Shown: positions 20,397-29,553 of the stretch, piece by piece
Position numbering within the stretch: position 1 is the first letter of the stretch
Layout of the letters: each line of letters begins with the position of its first letter
Position numbers and translations under genes: made by a program
Assembly (NCBI GenBank): GCA_014529385.2
Contig: CM043966.1
Location: forward strand, 144,698,711 to 144,762,710
Source of the DNA: Adiantum capillus-veneris
Taxonomy: Eukaryota; Streptophyta; Polypodiopsida; Polypodiales; Pteridaceae
DNA: 64,000 bases
Direction of reading: 5' to 3'
The notes under the pieces: model-generated
What the model was told of the DNA's origin: nothing
Seen by the model: only the letters and a program-made list of their open reading frames with translations
Databases searched by the model: none

Positions 20397-20558
20397 TACT
20401 ATGCGGTCATCCTTGTGTGTATTTTCAGGCTTTTGTGCACTGGGAGTCTTTTCAGCTACCCGTGAAACGACAGTCTCTTGCTAAATTGGGTTTTCTGTTC
20501 CACAATTAATTGTTTCTTTTGGTGGTTCTAATAAGGCTTGTGCAGTCTCGATCATTCT
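20397..20558 (-). pseudogene. gag-pol bridge between two TAG codons
   Basis: The gag-pol frame is uninterrupted here except for TAG at 20559-20561 and TAG at 20481-20483. Nothing is shifted, so gag and pol belong to one frame. A stop at the gag-pol border could in principle be suppressed by readthrough. Two closely spaced stops plus similar ones elsewhere make simple decay more likely. Confidence 0.6.
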
Positions 20559-21581
20559 CTAGCACATTTCAAGTCTCTGCTTTTCCAATTCCGCGTTTGG
20601 GTATGTCATCCACCTCTGTTCTTGTGTTTGGTTGTTCTTTAACCTAGCTTCGTAAGCTCTCATCAGTGCGTCCAATGGTTCGTGTACTTTGTCGACTAGC
20701 ATTGATCCCCCTGAGCTTAAGCTAGTTGTTTCTTTGATACTCTTTTGTTTCGTTCTTTCAGGGCTCATCTCTCGTTTCCCGTTTTGACTCTCAAGTTTTT
20801 CTAATCTATCTTTAGTTCTCTTTAGTTCCTCAGCTAGAATAGCGTCTTCACGTTCTTTTCTCAACTTCATGCGTGCTTTTCTAGCTTTCCATGTGTTTCT
20901 CTGACTCCGCGGTCCTTGACTAACCACTTCAGTCGCTAACTTTCCATTATCAGGTTCTCTAGTGGTTTTCTTAGCTTGAGCTCTAGTAACAACTTGCGTT
21001 GGTATCAGAGTTTCATTTTCAGACCCACTGCTGGTAGGAATAGTTTCTAGCATATTCAATGTCGTCTTTTGCACTTTGTTTGGCTTCTTTGAACAATCCT
21101 CAATGAAGTGAGTAACCCCACACTCAGTGCAATAAGAGTTAATTCTAATGATTTCCGAATGTGGACAAACATTCATCAGATGGTCACCTCCACACTTGTA
21201 ACAGGGTCCTAGTGCTGGTCTTGGTCCCATTTGATTCGTCCTTTGTGGATAGGATGGTCTTTGTCCTGTTAACCCTCCATGAGCTATGAACATCAATGTT
21301 CTTGCGTCCAAATTGTATCTCTCTTCATCAGAAGCACTTATAACTGTTGGTATTCCAACATTCCCAATCATGCCCCATGGTTCTGGTTGTTTGGGTTCTT
21401 TTGGTGGGTAATACACAGTTGGAGACATGTGTGCACCAGATTCTTCATAATAGGCTTGAACAGGCACTAAGGCTTGTTCTTCCTGATTCTCTAAGGTTGG
21501 TGCATATCTAATGCCTACTGGTCTTGCTCCTGGTAAAGGTGGTTGTTGTCCCAATACCCGTTGCAGCCTTTCTATCCCCAT
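20559..21581 (-). CDS. gag C-terminal part with two zinc knuckles
   Basis: 340 codons continuing the gag frame after a TGA at 21609-21611. Two nucleocapsid-type knuckles lie near residues 132-170: CYKCGGDHLMNVC and CTECGVTHFIEDC. Both are CX2CX3HX4C, one residue shorter than the classical form. Behind them is a basic/acidic helical region (KARKARMKLRKEREDAILAE). The same short knuckle type occurs in the gypsy relic at 55463-56069, which suggests related lineages. Confidence 0.9.
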   Translation of the reverse strand: MGIERLQRVLGQQPPLPGARPVGIRYAPTLENQEEQALVPVQAYYEESGAHMSPTVYYPPKEPKQPEPWGMIGNVGIPTVISASDEERYNLDARTLMFIAHGGLTGQRPSYPQRTNQMGPRPALGPCYKCGGDHLMNVCPHSEIIRINSYCTECGVTHFIEDCSKKPNKVQKTTLNMLETIPTSSGSENETLIPTQVVTRAQAKKTTREPDNGKLATEVVSQGPRSQRNTWKARKARMKLRKEREDAILAEELKRTKDRLEKLESQNGKREMSPERTKQKSIKETTSLSSGGSMLVDKVHEPLDALMRAYEARLKNNQTQEQRWMTYPNAELEKQRLEMC

Positions 21582-21608
21582 AGGTCCTGGTACATTTCCC
21601 GTTGGGTA

Positions 21609-23345
21609 TCAAGGTATTGGATGTACTTGAGGTGGTGCTAATTGAGCAGGAGGTGCATACTGACGCTCCCTTACATACCCTTTGTTGTAATAGCACTCCT
21701 CTGTTGGATGGTTTGTCCATTTTTGTTCAATAGCACACCATTTCAGTGTTTTTGGCAATGGTTTTTGGTATGGTGCCATCCTTTTTAGAGCATCTTCTAT
21801 CATTTGCTCTACATTTGGCATGGTTGTTGTTTGAACATTCTTTTTAGTGGTAGTCTCGCTCGCTACGGAGGAGGAGCTACTGGATGCAAAATCTATATCC
21901 GCTGACACCTCTCCATAAACCGTACAGTTATCCACTAAGTACAATGCCTCTCTCGTTACTTGCTCGAAACTTGTACAAGCTTTCAAGTGCAAGTCCTTCT
22001 TGAGAGTATCGTTTCTCAGCCCCTCAATAAAGAGAACAGATAGTCTGTCATCTTGTGGTCGTTCACGTACTGGACATCTCTCAATGTATTTTTTGAAGCG
22101 AAGTGAAGCTTCCTTCACTTTTTCGTGTTCTCTCTGTTTAGAAGCATATATTTGTGAGACCGTATTGTGCTTAATCCCTCGTTTTGAGAATTCCTCAGCA
22201 AACTCTCTTAGCAAATGGTCAATGTCATGGAATTCCCCTATGTTCAGTGGTTGAAACCATGTCAATGCCGTACCTTCTAGAGTAAGACCAAATCCCTCGT
22301 ATTGTGTATGGAAATCTATTATCTGCTCAGCTCTTAAGACTTGCTTAAAGAGTGACACATGTGCATACGGATCTCCTGAACCACCATACTTCTTTGGCAT
22401 ACACTTCGCTACTTGAGATGGTCTCATACGTCTATGGTCTGCTATCAATCTCATTGCTCCTGTGTCCCGGCTAAAGCTTTCTCTAGCATCATGGACTTCA
22501 TGGGTTACCCTTGTCGGTTCCCCTGCCCTGAATCTACTACTAGGAGGTAAATGTGATGGTTCCGCTTCGAACCTTGGACCTGGAGTGGTATATGTGGGGA
22601 TTGGAACTGCACTACCTCGATTCGTATCCATTGACTCTCTGGAATGTAATGATCCCATTGGTCCGGGCTTCGAGTACTGAGGTTGACTGAAAGAGTCAGC
22701 AGCCTGAGTTCTTTGTCCTCCTGTCGTCATTGGGTTTTGCACTCCATTTGTTGGTGCTAGTCTTTGTGAGCTAGAAGTAACATAATACTGATGTAGTGGT
22801 CCCCCAAAGTATGTATATCCTTCTAATTCTTTCTTGCCCATTGTTGAGTATTGCCTCCCATACTTGTCGTAAGCAGCAATTTTCACTTCCGATCCCTCTG
22901 TGTAGGTAAAGACATAAAGTCTTTTTTGGTCTGTCAACTCTCTGGTGTAGGGTTCTTCACATCTATAATAGAGATCTTGCTCCCCATTATTATATTTGTA
23001 TAGCCCCACATAGATGTTATCAGTGTTGATCCTTGTAGTTTCATTCTCTCTTCTTAACCTCGCATCATGGAAGTTCATTATTGGTGCTTTCTCCTCAAGT
23101 TCTTCATCTACTTTGGCTTTGGTGCCCATCAATCCCCACTTGTCCACAATGTTAGGGTTTAGGACTACCAAGTACATGGTACCCTCGTCATCTAGATATC
23201 TATCTCCGCTATAGCTCACAGGCACTAAGTCCTTGAACTCACTAGGTCTCTCCTCTATCTTTACACAATAGCGGTCCATTCCATCTTTGTAGATCTTGGC
23301 ACCTTGCTCATTGTCGTACTGGTATTTTATGAACAATAGCTTCAT
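21609..23345 (-). CDS. gag: unusual N-terminal domain plus capsid
   Basis: 578 codons from ATG 23345. Residues 1-190 form a Tyr/Asp/Glu-rich globular-looking domain that I do not recognise. Residues 190-315 are P/S/T/Q-rich linker. Residues 315-475 match a retrotransposon capsid (KKYGGSGDPYAHVSLFKQVL, LEGTALTWFQPL, EFAEEFSKRG, FIEGLRNDTLKKDL). A TGA (21609-21611) breaks the frame before the zinc knuckles. The start is uncertain: an in-frame ATGGC with good plant context lies at 23376-23378, followed five codons later by a TAA (23364-23366), and the frame is open up to 23678. The ancestral protein may therefore begin earlier than 23345. Confidence 0.88.
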   Translation of the reverse strand: MKLLFIKYQYDNEQGAKIYKDGMDRYCVKIEERPSEFKDLVPVSYSGDRYLDDEGTMYLVVLNPNIVDKWGLMGTKAKVDEELEEKAPIMNFHDARLRRENETTRINTDNIYVGLYKYNNGEQDLYYRCEEPYTRELTDQKRLYVFTYTEGSEVKIAAYDKYGRQYSTMGKKELEGYTYFGGPLHQYYVTSSSQRLAPTNGVQNPMTTGGQRTQAADSFSQPQYSKPGPMGSLHSRESMDTNRGSAVPIPTYTTPGPRFEAEPSHLPPSSRFRAGEPTRVTHEVHDARESFSRDTGAMRLIADHRRMRPSQVAKCMPKKYGGSGDPYAHVSLFKQVLRAEQIIDFHTQYEGFGLTLEGTALTWFQPLNIGEFHDIDHLLREFAEEFSKRGIKHNTVSQIYASKQREHEKVKEASLRFKKYIERCPVRERPQDDRLSVLFIEGLRNDTLKKDLHLKACTSFEQVTREALYLVDNCTVYGEVSADIDFASSSSSSVASETTTKKNVQTTTMPNVEQMIEDALKRMAPYQKPLPKTLKWCAIEQKWTNHPTEECYYNKGYVRERQYAPPAQLAPPQVHPIP

Positions 23346-23363
23346 TGTGGCGGAAGGGTTTGA

Positions 23364-23678
23364 TTATCCTGCTGCCATATTTTCTCTGTTGTTCAGGTTC
23401 AAGTGTTCCAAGTGTTCGGTGAAAATCTCGTAAGATCTCTCCGAAGAAGTATCAGAAACACTTCCTTCAAAGATCGGCTCTAATGGTTGCACCCAACTTT
23501 GGTTTACACTTCCCTCGGTTGATATGACACTTGCTTGTTCCCCTTGTTTTGGTTGGTTATTCTGGAGATTCCTGCCCGTCTCGGCAATTTGTTTTCCCAA
23601 GTTTTTGTGGTCAGAATTGATCCAAACTGATTGATACTTGGTCAATTGTTTAATCTTGTCAGTTAGACAACTTCTGTT
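23364..23678 (-). other. possible gag N-terminal extension
   Basis: Open frame in phase with gag, separated from it by a single TAA. Its composition is polar and acidic (EGSVSDTSSERSYEIFTEHL), more protein-like than random. It contains only one ATG, near its end (23376-23378). It may be leader sequence, or the first codons of gag disabled by a nonsense change. Confidence 0.35.
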
Positions 23679-23715
23679 TCATCAAGTGAGAATTTTGTTG
23701 CAGTTATGCTGAAAA

Positions 23716-24434
23716 AGACATTATACGCGTATGATGTCTTTTTTCACAGATTTGGACTATTTTGGTTATGCTCACTCTCAGTAGCCCCCTTATGCTCTAT
23801 CCACTCACAAAATTCAGTTTGAACTCTGTTTAAGCAAGTTATGGCTAATTTAGGCTTTTCTTGGCAATTTTCCGCTTTTGACTTGTTTTGGGTCAATTGT
23901 GATCCAAATGGGGTGACACTTGAAATATAACCTTTAGACAGCTATTACAATGGATCTGTGTTGGCAAAGTATCAAAATATGTCCAAAATTAGGTAAAAGA
24001 CATCATACGCGTATGATGTCTTTTTCATCAATTTGGGTCAAGAATTGACATTTATGCTTTCTACAGTGTTTGCAACATTCTTGTCAGGTCAGATATCAAA
24101 AATAAGCAGTGGATGTGCTAAAAGACATTATACGCGTATGATGTCTTTTATCCCATATTTTGACTATTCTTGGTTGTAAGCCTTCTCCAATGTTTATAAT
24201 TGAGCTTCAAGTGTTTTTGTCAGGTTTGAATGTAAAAACAAGATCTGAATCCAAAATTTCCTATTCTTTGCGTTTCTTGGACTCCGACTTGTCTTTTTGG
24301 GTTTCTTTGAGTGTTAATGCTCTTGTTTTAAGTTGAAACTAGGGTATAACCCCCCTTTTGAACACTCTGGTAAAGTCAAAATTTCTGTTTTGGTCTCTGT
24401 TTGGTCATTTAGACATCATACGCGTATGATGTCT
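23716..24434. repeat. palindrome cluster I (four copies) in the 5' leader
   Basis: Four copies of the 24-bp palindrome (half-site AGACATCATACG) lie at 23716-23739, 23998-24021, 24123-24146 and 24411-24434. Spacings are 282, 125 and 288 bp, matching the first three spacings of cluster II (283, 134, 285). Copies one and three carry a single C-to-T change (ATTATACG). Three copies extend the palindrome outward with A-runs and T-runs. Confidence 0.97.
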
Positions 24435-24950
24435 AAAGTTGCAGATTTCCAGTTTTTTGGCACAAAATCCTTCCTAAAGCTTTCTCAAGTGCTCAGCAAC
24501 TCCCAGATACACAGAAAATTTCTCTGACTTTTGTTTATTGCAAGTTTCACTACTAACTCGACGGCTTAGTGATCTAACATGCAATCAACCATATCAAGCA
24601 AATACTCCAATGATTACTAGCTCCAGATCAGGATCAAATGAAGTCCTACCTAAGCTATTCCTAATCATAAAATGGGTTTGGTAATTGTGATTTTAAAGAG
24701 ATCCACTGTCACTCACGGACTAGCAAATTCTTCTTCTATCAACAACTACTCAACACCAACAAAACAACAAACAAATCTAAGCTAAACTAAAAATACTGTC
24801 AACACGGAAGACCCAGGAATACCCCACTTCCTAGTATCTCTCGAGATCTTCGGAGTCCACCACTCCTAGATCTTGTCTAACTAAAGTATACAAAGTAGTT
24901 TATACGACTCACCTCGTAGGATTAGTCTAAGGTCACCTACTTAGGGCTCT

Positions 24951-24970
24951 CGTCCCCGGCAGCGGCGCCA
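24951..24970 (-). promoter_or_regulatory. primer-binding site, tRNA-Asp type
   Basis: Two bases inside the 5' LTR the minus strand reads TGGCGCCGCTGCCGGGGACG. This resembles the complement of the 3' end of plant tRNA-Asp, as used by Athila/Tat-type elements, with one or two differences. The tRNA identity comes from family knowledge, not from a search. Confidence 0.8.
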
Positions 24971-24972
24971 AA

Positions 24973-25909
24973 TGTTAAGGCGGTTATGCCGCTAGCGGAA
25001 GCTAAATAGCGAGAACTCAACCAACAATAGAATTTGTCAGACGAGGATGGAGCTTGACCCGCAGGCGCATGGAAACAACTAGGTGGGTGTCAAATCACCT
25101 ACTCGACCTTCTAATGACAATCACTATTAAGGAAATCAAATCTAAGTTCTAAAATACGCAAGTGACTGAAATCCGTACTACGAACGAATGCTATACGAAA
25201 CAGGATCTAGAATCATTGAATCGATCTCAAACTCAAGGGGAAGTCTATACACTAGGTAAGAACAACACCCTAAAGACTTGAACTGCAAAATCAACCTATA
25301 ACCACTCCGTGTGGTAAACGCGTATGAAGACAGGCCGAAAAATACAGGTGATCGAAACTTGACCCCGATGGTATCAATGTGTAGCTTTACTCGTTGTGGT
25401 TCTATAGATATGCTGCACACTCCATTCCGACACACGAGTTGGAAGAAAACTCACACCGAAGCTCGTAGGAACTTACCACACATAGAAGCCGATAGCGCGC
25501 ACTCTTGGTATCTGTGCGTAGCTCTCGCCGTTGCTAACACAATGGCGGTGTCGCTTCTCCAATGGTGGCTCCGTAGCTTGCGTAGCAAGTAGATAAGACT
25601 CTCTCTCTCTCTCTCTCTCAGACACAGTCACGGCGCTCCAAAAACTCACTTTGATTAAATAAAAACTCTCCTTTTAGGTTACAAAACTTTGGCTTATATA
25701 CCTCAGCCTTGGAGGTGAGAACATCTTTAACAATTACATCAGCAAGTGAAATTACTTCGGAATTACAAGCTGGAAACTCAATTGAGTCTCGTTACTTAAT
25801 GAATGGCTCCAATCAAAATCAATGTCGGAAAGACATTTATTACAATCAATGGTTACAAAAATGATGAGTGTGAGCAAAAATGTGGGTGTGATCCTATGCT
25901 GGCTCAACA
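24973..25909 (-). repeat. 5' LTR of the 19-kb element
   Basis: 937 bp, TGTTAAGGC to GGCTCAACA on the plus strand. It is the 5' LTR because the genes run leftwards from it and the primer site adjoins its inner edge. It differs from the other copy at about 17 bases, plus a CT-repeat length change and a 1-base indel. Confidence 0.97.
25693..25700 (-). promoter_or_regulatory. LTR TATA box
   Basis: TATATAAG on the minus strand about 210 bp into the 5' LTR (equivalent site 7629-7636 in the 3' LTR). Its place, upstream of the tract that would form R, fits the element's promoter. Confidence 0.6.
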
Positions 25910-25914
25910 GTGAG
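25910..25914 (+). repeat. target-site duplication gtgag (right)
   Basis: Second copy of the 5-bp duplication. It lies directly after the CA that ends the right LTR. Confidence 0.95.
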
Positions 25915-25927
25915 TCCAAATTTTGCC
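25915..25927 (-). repeat. displaced terminal 13 bp of the MITE
   Basis: The sequence TCCAAATTTTGCC is the inverted copy of the MITE left terminus (GGCAAAATTTGGA at 6483). It was separated from the rest of the MITE by 19 kb of retrotransposon. It is followed by TA. Confidence 0.8.
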
Positions 25928-25929
25928 TA

Positions 25930-27737
25930 ATTCACAAACCACCATTGTGGCTCTCAAGGGTCCGGTACAAAGACAAAGTACTTGCAATTTTCAAGCAGCA
26001 CAAACGTGTCACTCGCATCGGTCCAAACCTTGCTAGATTCTATCTACACAAGCCCACTTCTATCTCTACGCACTCTTGCATTGCGACCATACAAATCACC
26101 TTGAACCACTTCATATCCAACAAAAACATTTCAAACTGCCTGAAGCTCTCAAGATATGTGAAATCACACCACAGTAATCTAGGTTACTAATGCAATCATT
26201 TGTGTCTTTGTTGGCGTTGGCTCTGCTCTTATGCAAAAAAATGACCATTACCCCACCATCAAACGTGTTTCTTCTACTGTCAATCTATGCAATCCTAAAA
26301 TGCTTTCCATGCAACCATAGAGCTTGAAATCTATGCCAAGGATTCAAAGGAGATGCTCTGATATGTGGAGTTTCCCTTGTGGTAGCTCCCGAACTTAGCA
26401 TAGTATTGATGTTAAGCCACCATCTTCTCAATAAAACATTTTCTTCATGATATTAAAGTTCAAAACGGATAGAACTCAAGTGTGTTATGTTGGTGCAATA
26501 TCCTTCCTATAGCATAAGAGGGGTGCCTTATTTTGCATGTAGAGGCAATGCTTCGATGGCATATGGTGTGCAAATCTCATCTGTAGATATAGAAACACAC
26601 ATCATACAAGGTGTTTGTGTTGCTGAGAAGAAATGTAACCATTTATATACCCTTCTCACACTCATGTAGAATCTCAATGCCTCCATGATGTGTTTTTTGA
26701 ATTATGATATAAGTTATATATGTCATGTCCTATCGATATTTCCTCGCTCATAGTACAACTCTGATCGATGTGATTGTTATGGATAGAGAGATGATGCTCA
26801 TGTTTTATGATTTATGTGATTTGATTATGGTTCACTAGTGGAATACTAAGGATTATGGTTCACTAGTGGAATCCTAAGGATTATACTAAGGATTGTGAGC
26901 GAACCAATCTCCACCATCATATCACCTTGTAGATCAGGTGACTGACACTCTCTCTCTAGCTCTCTATTTTAAGAGAAGTCTCTCTATTTTGTAATTCTCT
27001 TTCAATCTATATAAACAAGGTTTTGCATGGATGCAAGCATCCTATTTTGGCCCCTGTCTTGTGTTGGTATCCTCCATCATCTCTCCTACTCTCTCTCTCT
27101 CTCTCTCTCTCCTTCATGCATAGCACTCCCCTCTCAGAGGTGCACACCTATACAACCACCATTGTCTCTCTAGGGATGGTATATGCAATTGTCGGTGTAG
27201 AGACCTAGCCAGGCTTTGTCATCTTGACCTTCCCTTGAGAAACAAGGACTGAATCCTCCTCGATCAAGAAAAAACTCAGGTGATCAAAGTCCAAATTATC
27301 CTTAGTAATCTGCAAGCAAAGCACTTGCGCAACAACCGTGTACTCTATAGGTAACTTTGTGGGAACTATTGCCACTACTGTGTAGATGACAATGAACCAT
27401 CCATAGCCAACAATTGATCATGAACTACTTTGCCCGCATAAGAAATTATTGCATTGTACTCTATGATTCAAACTAAATATTGAACAACTATCCAAGCAAA
27501 GTGACCGCTCGCATAGTGGACCCCCAATCAAAGAGTCTTACCAGCTTGAACCACATTGCGTAGTAGAAGTAGACCATCTCCCATGCACAAAACAACGTAT
27601 GTTATATATTTCATCTTTTGAAATTCAACACGTGAGCTTTGGAATTGGCCATATTATTGGAACCTTTTGTGCAAATCAATGTTATATATATAGCTACTTG
27701 ATACAAAAAAATGGGACCTCTAATACCTCACTTACAA
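25930..27737. other. intergenic, no recognisable gene
   Basis: The region holds a 28-bp tandem pair at 26823-26878 and a CT tract near 27081-27111. Short frames are scattered, but none carries a motif that I can name. Confidence 0.5.
26823..26878 (+). repeat. 28-bp tandem duplication
   Basis: GATTATGGTTCACTAGTGGA and the following 8 bases occur twice in a row, with one mismatch. Confidence 0.85.
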
Positions 27738-27981
27738 GAGAATGTGTGATTTTGAAGATATGATGCATGAAAAAAAAATACATGATGATGACAAATTTAT
27801 GAGTTATAGGAGAGCAACCAAGAAAGGAGGAAACAAGCAGATGATTGGTATAACATAAAGGAGAATGTGTGATTTTGAAGATATGATGCATGAAAAAATT
27901 ACAAGATGATGACGAATTGATGAGTTATAGGAGAGCGACCACGAAAGGAGGAAACAGGAAGATGATTGGTATAACATAAAG
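27738..27981 (+). repeat. 123-bp tandem duplication
   Basis: Two adjacent units (27738-27860 and 27861-27981) begin GAGAATGTGTGATTTTGAAG and end TAACATAAAG. They differ at about ten positions and a poly-A length, so the duplication is not brand new. Confidence 0.9.
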
Positions 27982-28013
27982 CCATTCATCTGCAACCTGG
28001 TTAGCAAGTTGAA

Positions 28014-28397
28014 GTGGGAGTACAAAGTGCTAAAAAATGCAAATCAGAGATAAAGTTGAACAGCATAACCAAGAAGCACTTGGAGCATGAGGGCAAATTG
28101 GTGGAGCTAAAAAGTGTAATAAAGGATTTCTTCAAGAAAAGGCCAGAACAAATTCATAATAAGGAAAGGTGCCAACTGCCACCACACCTTGCATGCATCC
28201 AATTACTGGAGAGGCCACCCAAACTAGTACCCATGCCAAAAATGGGGCCAGGGCCAAGAAAAACCACTTTTAGTTTGGAGGGCCTGGTTGTGGATGTGGA
28301 ACTGCTTCTAGGAAATAGACCCAAGTATGTCTGCATGAATGAATATCGACATTCCATCAAGAGTATCAGGGAGCAGGCAAGAAACATGATGATTTAA
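28014..28397 (+). pseudogene. unrecognised coding relic A
   Basis: 127 codons with believable protein composition: K/E-rich helices, then proline-rich KLVPMPKMGPGPRK and a helical end with SIREQARNMMI. After the TAA the same frame stays protein-like for about 17 codons. I cannot assign a family. Together with the next relic it may be part of an old transposon or gene fragment. No promoter or intron signal was identified. Confidence 0.35.
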
Positions 28398-28560
28398 CTA
28401 GAAAGAGAATTGTATGAGTTGACTATACCCTCGGGTATAGGTAGCCCATAACTGTGGGAGAAATTCTTGGTGGCAGTGGTCTAATAAACTCGTACCAGGT
28501 AGCCAAGGAGGAGTCTGTTTTATAGATACATGGATTGAACAACTTCCTAACAATTCCGCT

Positions 28561-28983
28561 ATGACATATGCCATAGCCCCACCACCAAAAGCACTACCCA
28601 AATTTTACCCAGTGCTATATCCAGGGGTTACTGAACCAGCTGATGCTGAGGAGTATGTGGTGTTGGTGGACAAATTCATGGCTTGGAGAGATCAAATGGA
28701 AGAAAATTATAAGGCCATGGAAGAGATGTTTTGGGGGAGCCCATAGGAAGAGGTATGCAAGGATATATTTGCAAAATGGGCAAACCACCAGAAGATGATG
28801 ATCACCCTCTGTAATAACCTGCTACAACACCACATCCTGGCACAAAAGCTACCTTTTGAGAAACATGAAACCACTCACATGGATTACGACATACAGTGGA
28901 TGGCAGAGAGGCTACTTAAGGCAAGGGTGGAGGCTAGGGCTATAGTCAGGGCTATAGCTATAGTCAACCCAATAGTGAATTGA
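28561..28983 (+). pseudogene. unrecognised coding relic B
   Basis: One frame from 28561 to 28983 with a single TAG at 28744-28746, after which the frame continues. The reading is polar and helical (EYVVLVDKFMAWRDQMEENY, ERLLKARVEARAIVRA). The TAG could come from CAG. It is in a different frame from relic A and about 160 bp downstream. Family unknown. Confidence 0.35.
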
Positions 28984-29457
28984 GCTTCTAACCAGTACTA
29001 ATTGATAGTTCAAGCTCAACAGACACCACTAATCATTATGTGAATGATAGATTAAGTGCTTTGATTCACTAATTATAGTTAATTATTGCACTAATTGTTC
29101 TTCTACCTTCTCAAGCTTAATGGAAGCTTGCAAATTAAACTCTTAATTACCTTGATTAGAGTTGAGAAAAATCTCCAAAGCTTGCAAGGGAGTGAAGAAC
29201 GACATCTACTTCTTGCTGCAACACACCGTAGAGTATGAAATTGTGCTTGCACTGCTTCCTTCTTGGTGTAGGAGATGGAGAAGAAGAGTGATTATGATAA
29301 TACTAATTGATGTAATTAGGGTGTGATTACTCTATGTAGTTAACCTCTTCTAGCTCATGAGAGAGTGCGTGAGAGTGTGCGTGTGGTTGGTGATGAAGGA
29401 GAAGTTCGACCAAGCTCTTGCCACTCTTCTATGTGTGCATGTTTGCAAAATTTGTAC

Positions 29458-29460
<3 letters not shown>
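28984..29460. other. intergenic, no recognisable gene
   Basis: AT-rich DNA leading into the GA tract. I see nothing that I can name. Confidence 0.5.

Positions 29461-29550
<90 letters not shown>
29461..29550 (+). repeat. (GA)n microsatellite, about 45 units
   Basis: Uninterrupted GA dinucleotides for about 88 bp. Reading frames across it are repeat artefacts. Confidence 0.97.

Positions 29551-29553
<3 letters not shown>

Larger units (their letters stand above)
23679..24972 (-). other. 5' leader of the 19-kb element
   Basis: Non-coding stretch of 1.3 kb between the 5' LTR/primer site and gag. It holds palindrome cluster I and AT-rich sequence, with no supported ORF. The RNA packaging and dimerisation signals of LTR elements usually lie in this interval. 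Confidence 0.8.
6915..25909 (-). mobile_element. complete 19.0-kb Ty3/gypsy (Athila/Tat-like) retrotransposon
   Basis: Both LTRs (TG...CA), a perfect 5-bp duplication, a primer site and a polypurine tract define the element exactly at 18,995 bp. All genes read on the minus strand: 5' LTR (right), leader with four palindromes, gag-pol, a 2.8-kb spacer with five palindromes, an extra coiled-coil gene, 3' LTR (left). RT and integrase resemble the plant non-chromodomain gypsy branch (Athila/Tat), which also uses tRNA-Asp-type primers. No chromodomain is seen. The two LTRs differ at about 17 bases by eye (about 2%), nearly all transitions, so the insertion is relatively recent. All coding frames carry nonsense codons but I found no frameshift. 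Unusual features are two H2C2 domains, two retropepsin-like domains, an unfamiliar gag N-terminus and the dispersed palindromes. Confidence 0.95.

Noticed and set aside
20481-20561. Programmed stop-codon readthrough between gag and pol
   Set aside because: Two TAGs lie close together, neither has the TAG-CAR-YYA context, and similar stops occur throughout the element, so decay is simpler.
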